NCBI GenBank assembly: GCA_027483805.1
Contig: JAIXTS010000230.1
Location: 1-36,118, forward strand
Source: Azospirillum sp.
Lineage (GTDB): Bacteria > Pseudomonadota > Alphaproteobacteria > Azospirillales > Azospirillaceae
DNA: 36,118 nt
Direction of reading: 5' to 3'
Positions 32,056 to 36,118 of the stretch are shown here, one piece after another. The notes beneath the pieces are model-generated. The model did no database searches and was not told the DNA's origin. It saw only the letters and a list, made by a program, of their open reading frames with translations. Both the position numbers and the translations under genes were made by a program. Each line of letters begins with the position of its first letter. Within the stretch, counting starts at the first letter, position 1.

Positions 32056-34713
32056 TCACAACACAAGATCCGTTGCCGCCAGGGTGGTGACCGCGGTGAG
32101 GGTGATGGCAAAGTCGGCAGTGCCGTCGCCGTTGATGTCGCCCAGGACCTGCAGGTCCGTCCCCACCACCTGAATCCGCAATTGCCCAGCCACATTGGTA
32201 AAGGCGGCGGCACCGATGAAGGTGAAGGCGTCATCCGCCGCTGTGCCGCTGTCGGCATCCATGCCCGACAGATCGATACGGTCGCCGTCGACCGTGCTGA
32301 AATCGGCGATGGTGATCGGGGTGGCGGCGGGGCTCTGCGTGGCGGTGGACAGGACAAAGCTGTCCGCCCCGGTCCCGCCGGTCAATGTATCGGCCCCGCC
32401 GCCGCCGGTCAGCGTGTCGGCCGCCACCCCGCCGGTGATGGCATTGGCCAGGCCGTTGCCCGTGCCGATGAAGTTGCCGCCGCCCGTATAGACCAAATTC
32501 TCGACATTGGCGCCGAGCGTGGCAGAGGTCAGGCTGGTCCGCACCGTATCGGTACCCTCCCCCGCCGCCTCCACCACCACGTCGCCGGCATTGTCGACGA
32601 TATAGACATCATCGCCCAGACCACCGACCAGCCGGTCGGCCCCGGCGGCACCATCCAGCGAATCATTGCCGGCCGCGCCGGTCAATGTGTCGGCAGCGGC
32701 GGCGCCGGTCAGGACATTGTCGCCGGCATTGCCATTGCCGGCGAAGGCGGCAGTGCCGGTATAGACCAGATTGTCCACCTCCGCCGCGAGCGTGAAGGCG
32801 ACCAGGGATGTGCGCACGGTATCCGTGCCTTCGCCCGCCAGTTCAGTGATGGTGGCGGATCCGGCCGTCACGACATAGATATCGTTGCCGGCCCCGCCGA
32901 CCAGCAGGTCATCACCGCCACCGCCGACCAGCGTGTCGATACCGCCCCCCCCGTTCAACGTGTCGGCGCCCGTACCGCCGGTGATGGAATTGTTCAGGCC
33001 GTTGCCCGTGCCGGAGAAGGCGCCGACCCCGACATAGGTCAGGTCCTCCACCTCCGCCCCCAGCGTGTAGCTGGCGGCCCTGGCCCGCACCACATCGGTG
33101 CCTTCGCCGGCCAGTTCCAGGATCACATCCCCCGGATTATCAACGATGTAGGCGTCGTTGCCGGCCCCCCCCACCAGACTGTCGATGCCGCTGCCACCAT
33201 CCAGCGTGTCGTCACCGGCCAGCCCGGTCAGTGTGTCGGCGCCCGTGCCGCCGGTGATGCTGTTATCGCCGGTATTGCCGGTACCGGTGGCGTCCGCCGT
33301 GCCGGTGAATTGCAGATGTTCCATATCGGCGGCCAGCGTCGCGGTGGACAGGCTGGTGCGCACCGTGTCGACGCCATCGGTATCCACGATCGTGTCGCCG
33401 GTATTGTCGATGACATAGGTGTCATTGCCATCCCCGCCGGTCAGCGTGTCAGCCCCGGCCCCGCCATCCAGCGTGTCATTGCCATCGCCGCCCGTGATGG
33501 AATTGTCCCGGTCATTGCCGAAGCCGCGGAAGGTGCCGGTGCCCAGATAGCTGATATTGTCCTGGGTCGCGGACAGCGTGTAAGAGGCCGCCGTGGTGTT
33601 GACCGTTACCTTGCCCGTGGCATCGGTAACCGTAAAGGAATAGCCGAAATCCGTCACATCCAGGGCGCCGGAATAGCTCTGCAGGCGGAAGATGAAATCG
33701 TCCGATCCCAGATTGTTGGTGCGCGTCGGACCCGACACCACCAGATAGACCTCGCCCAGATAGCTGAACAATCCGGCGCTGTTGGTGTCGTATAGCGGGC
33801 GGCCGCGCGCGAACAGGCCGTTCATCGCCTCATAGAAGGACACACCGGTGGCACGCAGGACGGTGCTGCTGGCCACGCTGTTGACGGCAAAGGGCAGTTC
33901 GGCACTGTCACCCAGCAGGTTGCCATTCCCGCCAAAGTCAAAATTGACAATCATATCCATGCTGTTGAAGGTCAGGGCCGTGGACTGGCGGGTGTCGCTG
34001 GTCCGCGCAAAGACGAACCGGTCACGACCCGACCCGCCAATCAGCCGGTCGATGCCTACGCCGCCGACCAGCGCGTCGTTGCCGGCCGTGGCGATCAGGG
34101 TGTCATTGCCGAACCCGCCTTCCAGACTGTCATCGCCATAACCGCCGATCAGGCTGTCATCGCCCGACGCGCCGATCAGCGTATCATTGCCCAGGCCGCC
34201 ATCGATCGTGTCGTTGCCGTCACCCCCATCTATAGAATTTTCGAACTGTTCCTTGATGTCACCGCGCAGATTTTCCGACCGGCTGTTGTTGAAGGTCTGC
34301 ACCTGAACCGGCCCCTGAATGGTCTCCGGCTGCAAGGTGAACAGGCGCGGCGCCCCGCCGGTGCCCGCGGCGTCAAAGGCGGTGACAACGGCATTCACCT
34401 TGTCGACGGCATAGACGATGACGCTGTGCGCCTCGATCCTGGTGCCGTTGTTCCAAACAAAATGCAGGATCTCGCCCACCTGCAGGTTGCGGTACATGAT
34501 TCCCAGTTCTTTGACCGCCACCGTGCGATAATCAGACCAACTGTCCAGCCGGTCATCGACCATGGTCACCCGGTCCGTGGCCCCATTGCTGACCCTCTCC
34601 CCACCCCAGACCATGCCCGCCTGGTTCAGCACATCGCGGAACAGCTCGATCTCGTCCGTCGCGGGCACCCCGGCGGTGATGGCGGCATCAAGGACGGTCT
34701 TCAAGCTGGGCAT
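32056..34713 (-). CDS. RTX-type calcium-binding secreted protein
   Basis: An 885-residue protein. Residues about 1-155 form an unrecognised domain with no signal peptide. A first RTX array (about 158-234, GGxGxDxLx nonapeptides) is followed by a unique region (about 235-400), then five repeat units of about 85-95 residues (about 403-788), each pairing RTX nonapeptides with a VENLxYTGxxxFxGTGN stretch. The C-terminus (about 790-885, DFSTVDGDRIDLSGMDA, AFTFIG, GDINGDGTADFAI) resembles the serralysin-type M10 C-terminal domain that carries the type I secretion signal. No protease motif is visible. The ATG at 34713 has GGAG eight bases upstream; the open frame extends to 34944 but that part is not protein-like. 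No type I exporter gene is nearby. Confidence 0.9.
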   Translation of the reverse strand: MPSLKTVLDAAITAGVPATDEIELFRDVLNQAGMVWGGERVSNGATDRVTMVDDRLDSWSDYRTVAVKELGIMYRNLQVGEILHFVWNNGTRIEAHSVIVYAVDKVNAVVTAFDAAGTGGAPRLFTLQPETIQGPVQVQTFNNSRSENLRGDIKEQFENSIDGGDGNDTIDGGLGNDTLIGASGDDSLIGGYGDDSLEGGFGNDTLIATAGNDALVGGVGIDRLIGGSGRDRFVFARTSDTRQSTALTFNSMDMIVNFDFGGNGNLLGDSAELPFAVNSVASSTVLRATGVSFYEAMNGLFARGRPLYDTNSAGLFSYLGEVYLVVSGPTRTNNLGSDDFIFRLQSYSGALDVTDFGYSFTVTDATGKVTVNTTAASYTLSATQDNISYLGTGTFRGFGNDRDNSITGGDGNDTLDGGAGADTLTGGDGNDTYVIDNTGDTIVDTDGVDTVRTSLSTATLAADMEHLQFTGTADATGTGNTGDNSITGGTGADTLTGLAGDDTLDGGSGIDSLVGGAGNDAYIVDNPGDVILELAGEGTDVVRARAASYTLGAEVEDLTYVGVGAFSGTGNGLNNSITGGTGADTLNGGGGIDTLVGGGGDDLLVGGAGNDIYVVTAGSATITELAGEGTDTVRTSLVAFTLAAEVDNLVYTGTAAFAGNGNAGDNVLTGAAAADTLTGAAGNDSLDGAAGADRLVGGLGDDVYIVDNAGDVVVEAAGEGTDTVRTSLTSATLGANVENLVYTGGGNFIGTGNGLANAITGGVAADTLTGGGGADTLTGGTGADSFVLSTATQSPAATPITIADFSTVDGDRIDLSGMDADSGTAADDAFTFIGAAAFTNVAGQLRIQVVGTDLQVLGDINGDGTADFAITLTAVTTLAATDLVL
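32350..33520 (-). repeat. Five RTX repeat units
   Basis: Five tandem units, each with RTX nonapeptides (GGxGADTLxGGxGND), a YIVDNxGDxVxExAGEGTDTVRTS stretch and a VENLxYTG stretch. RTX nonapeptides bind calcium and fold into a beta-roll outside the cell. A separate, shorter RTX array lies at about 34010-34239 near the N-terminal end of the same gene. Confidence 0.85.
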
Positions 34714-34799
34714 GGAACGCACTCCGGCGGCAAATATTTCCTGGCGCGCCGGGGGATTTCCGGCGGCCCATCCCATCGATGCAAAGGCCGAGCCAGCCC

Positions 34800-35831
34800 T
34801 CAGGTCCCCCGCACCACCAGCCGGGCGGGCAGGCTGACCGACGAAACCTCCTCCCCATTGATCAGGGACAGGATGCGTTGCGCCAGCAATTCCCCACCGG
34901 CCTGCCAATCCTGATGGACCGACGACAAAGGCGGCGTCAGGCACGCGCCCAGCGGCGTATCATCGTAACCGATCACGGATATGGTGTCTGGCACGATGAT
35001 GCCGCGTTCCTGCAATGCCTGCAGCGCGCCGATGGCCAGAAGGTCGCTGGCCGCCAGCAGACAGTCGAACACGGCCCCGCCGCCATCGATCCACTGGGCA
35101 ATCGCCGCCGACCCGGCCGCGATGCTGAATGGGCAGGAAATGCCCCCGACCAGCTTCCCGCCACTCTCGGTCAAGGCATCGCGGAACCCGTCATGGCGCT
35201 GGGCGATCTCGGCGTGGCTGGTATCGCCGATGAACAGGCCGTGCCGGCGGCCCATGGTCAGGAAATGTTGGGCTGCCAGGGCCCCGCCCTGCCGGTTGTC
35301 AGACCCGACCGTCACATAATCATGCTCCGGTGCTTCGGCGCCCCAGACCACCAGCGGCACGTCGCTGTCGGCCAGTTGCACAGCCGCCTCGTCATGGCTG
35401 CCCTGGCCCAGCAGGATGATGCCATCCGCCGTCTGCACCGCCGGCATATGCACGCCGTCACGGGTGGTCAGCACGACCGCATAGCCGATGCTGGTCAGTT
35501 CCTGGCAGATGCCACCCATCAGCGCCATGGGGAATGGATCGGACAGGGGCCGGTCGGGGCTGGGTTTCATCTCCACCACCACGGCCACACTGTTGGACCG
35601 TTGCAGGCGCAGGCTGCGGGCAGAGAGGTTCAGTTTGTAGCCATGTTCCTTGGCCAGTGCCTGAATTTTCGCCCGCGTGTTGGGCTTCACCGTCGGGCTG
35701 TCGCGCAGGGCACGCGACACCGTGATCTTCGATACCTGCGCCAATTCCGCCAGGTCGGCCATGGTCAACCGGCCGGCAGGCCCGGCCTTGGTGTCAATCT
35801 CGGGTCCGCGTGCGGCGGCGGGCTTGGTCAT
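34800..35831 (-). CDS. LacI family transcriptional regulator
   Basis: A 343-residue LacI/GalR-type repressor. An N-terminal extension of about 20 residues precedes the helix-turn-helix LTMADLAELAQVSKITVSRALRD, then comes the hinge (NLSARSLRLQRSNSVAVVV) and the sugar-binding domain. The open frame continues to 35927, but the ATG at 35831 (MTKPAAARG) gives normal length, though without a strong ribosome binding site. It is divergent from the gene starting at 36051, and the intervening DNA holds a perfect 12-bp inverted repeat over a promoter-like sequence, so it most likely represses that gene. It is related to the LacI protein at 8019-9050 and has the same length, but the DNA-recognition helices differ. 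It follows nothing in an operon: RTX lies 86 bp downstream. Confidence 0.92.
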   Translation of the reverse strand: MTKPAAARGPEIDTKAGPAGRLTMADLAELAQVSKITVSRALRDSPTVKPNTRAKIQALAKEHGYKLNLSARSLRLQRSNSVAVVVEMKPSPDRPLSDPFPMALMGGICQELTSIGYAVVLTTRDGVHMPAVQTADGIILLGQGSHDEAAVQLADSDVPLVVWGAEAPEHDYVTVGSDNRQGGALAAQHFLTMGRRHGLFIGDTSHAEIAQRHDGFRDALTESGGKLVGGISCPFSIAAGSAAIAQWIDGGGAVFDCLLAASDLLAIGALQALQERGIIVPDTISVIGYDDTPLGACLTPPLSSVHQDWQAGGELLAQRILSLINGEEVSSVSLPARLVVRGT

Positions 35832-35951
35832 CGGGCATTCGGCGGGTGACGGGCGGGACCGTAGGACATTGGCATGGAAAGCGATTTTTTCCAAGGGTTT
35901 GGCAAGACCTGATCGCGGAGGTTCCACCCAAGCCCCACAGGTCGATAGAAA

Positions 35952-35983
35952 AATGATATCGATATCTTGACATCGATATCATT
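35952..35983. promoter_or_regulatory. Perfect 12-bp inverted repeat, probable LacI operator
   Basis: AATGATATCGAT (35952-35963) and its exact complement ATCGATATCATT (35972-35983) flank an 8-nt spacer. Each arm contains part of a smaller palindrome, for example GATATCGATATC (35955-35966). The repeat is AT-rich in GC-rich surroundings and overlaps the TTGACA at 35967-35972, so a bound repressor would block the rightward promoter. Assignment to the adjacent LacI protein is inferred from position. Confidence 0.65.
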
Positions 35984-35994
35984 GATGTTAGCTT
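35967..35994 (+). promoter_or_regulatory. Candidate promoter of the rightward gene
   Basis: A perfect -35 hexamer TTGACA (35967-35972) is followed after 16 bases by TAGCTT (35989-35994), a weak -10 with three consensus matches. It lies about 55-85 bp upstream of the GTG at 36051 and overlaps the inverted repeat. The -35 and position are convincing; the -10 is not. Confidence 0.45.
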
Positions 35995-36050
35995 AAGGAC
36001 CAACCACCGCATCATGGCGGTGGATCAAGCGTATCCTGGGGAGGTTTGCC

Positions 36051-36118
36051 GTGGCGGAGAGAGCATCTCACGTCCGCGCAGGAGATGTGCGTGCCGATGC
36101 CGGGGATGGCTGGACCAT
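36051..36118 (+). CDS. N-terminal fragment of an unidentified gene
   Basis: A frame that begins with GTG at 36051, preceded by GGGGAGG (36038-36044) with a six-base spacer, a strong ribosome binding site. It runs open for 22 codons to the window end (translation begins MAERASHVRAG). Too little is present to name a family. Its position downstream of an operator-like repeat and divergent from a LacI gene suggests a sugar uptake or breakdown gene, as is usual for local LacI regulators. This is inference. The ATG at 36085 in another frame is less likely because it is too close to its purine stretch. Confidence 0.5.
   Translation, partial: MAERASHVRAGDVRADAGDGWT

Noticed and set aside
35967-35981. 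TTGACATCGATATCA as an FNR-type site
   Set aside because: The right half reads ATATC, not ATCAA, so it does not fit. The LacI-type inverted repeat and a -35 explain the sequence better.

Overview
The window is high-GC DNA read as an alphaproteobacterial chromosome, probably Rhodospirillales/Azospirillaceae-like. The signs are a ccoN-ccoO cbb3 oxidase operon behind an FNR/FixK-type box, two LacI regulators, two GGDEF proteins and high GC throughout. The family-level placement is inference and weak. No tRNA, rRNA, CRISPR array, insertion sequence or phage gene was seen.

Left part (1-10.1 kb): the start of ccoO and all of ccoN on the minus strand; a DUF2189-type membrane protein; a secreted polysaccharide deacetylase; an M1 metallopeptidase translationally coupled to a DUF6702-like protein; an Sfp-type phosphopantetheinyl transferase; and a LacI regulator divergent from an alpha/beta hydrolase. 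Two copies (about 90% identical) of a palindrome-rich intergenic element of about 150 bp lie at 3504-3664 and 7870-8018.

Centre (10.1-27.4 kb): six genes run on the minus strand with overlaps or very short gaps between the first five. In transcription order they are an outer-membrane TpsB transporter, a 3164-residue TpsA exoprotein with YDG/MBG-type repeats, a lipoprotein with TPRs and a CHAT (caspase-like) protease domain, a small secreted FecR-like protein, a CHASE2 adenylate cyclase with complete catalytic residues, and a single-domain cyclic-nucleotide-binding protein 71 bp further on. This is the most interesting locus here. It looks like a secreted adhesin, an envelope protease and a cAMP sensor-response chain built as one unit. 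Inside TpsA a four-module block (A-B-C-D) of about 1.04 kb is duplicated in tandem.

Right part (27.6-36.1 kb): an MBL-fold hydrolase divergent from a tandem cyclic-nucleotide-binding protein; two tandem paralogous membrane GGDEF proteins, of which only the second keeps the c-di-GMP inhibitory-site arginine; a large RTX-type calcium-binding protein with a serralysin-like C-terminus; and a second LacI regulator. The second LacI gene is divergent from a gene cut by the window end, and a perfect inverted repeat overlaps the -35 of that gene's likely promoter.

Taken together, the right two thirds concern cell-surface or secreted proteins and nucleotide second messengers (cAMP, c-di-GMP), which suggests control of adhesion or biofilm. 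That functional link is inferred from gene content and adjacency only.
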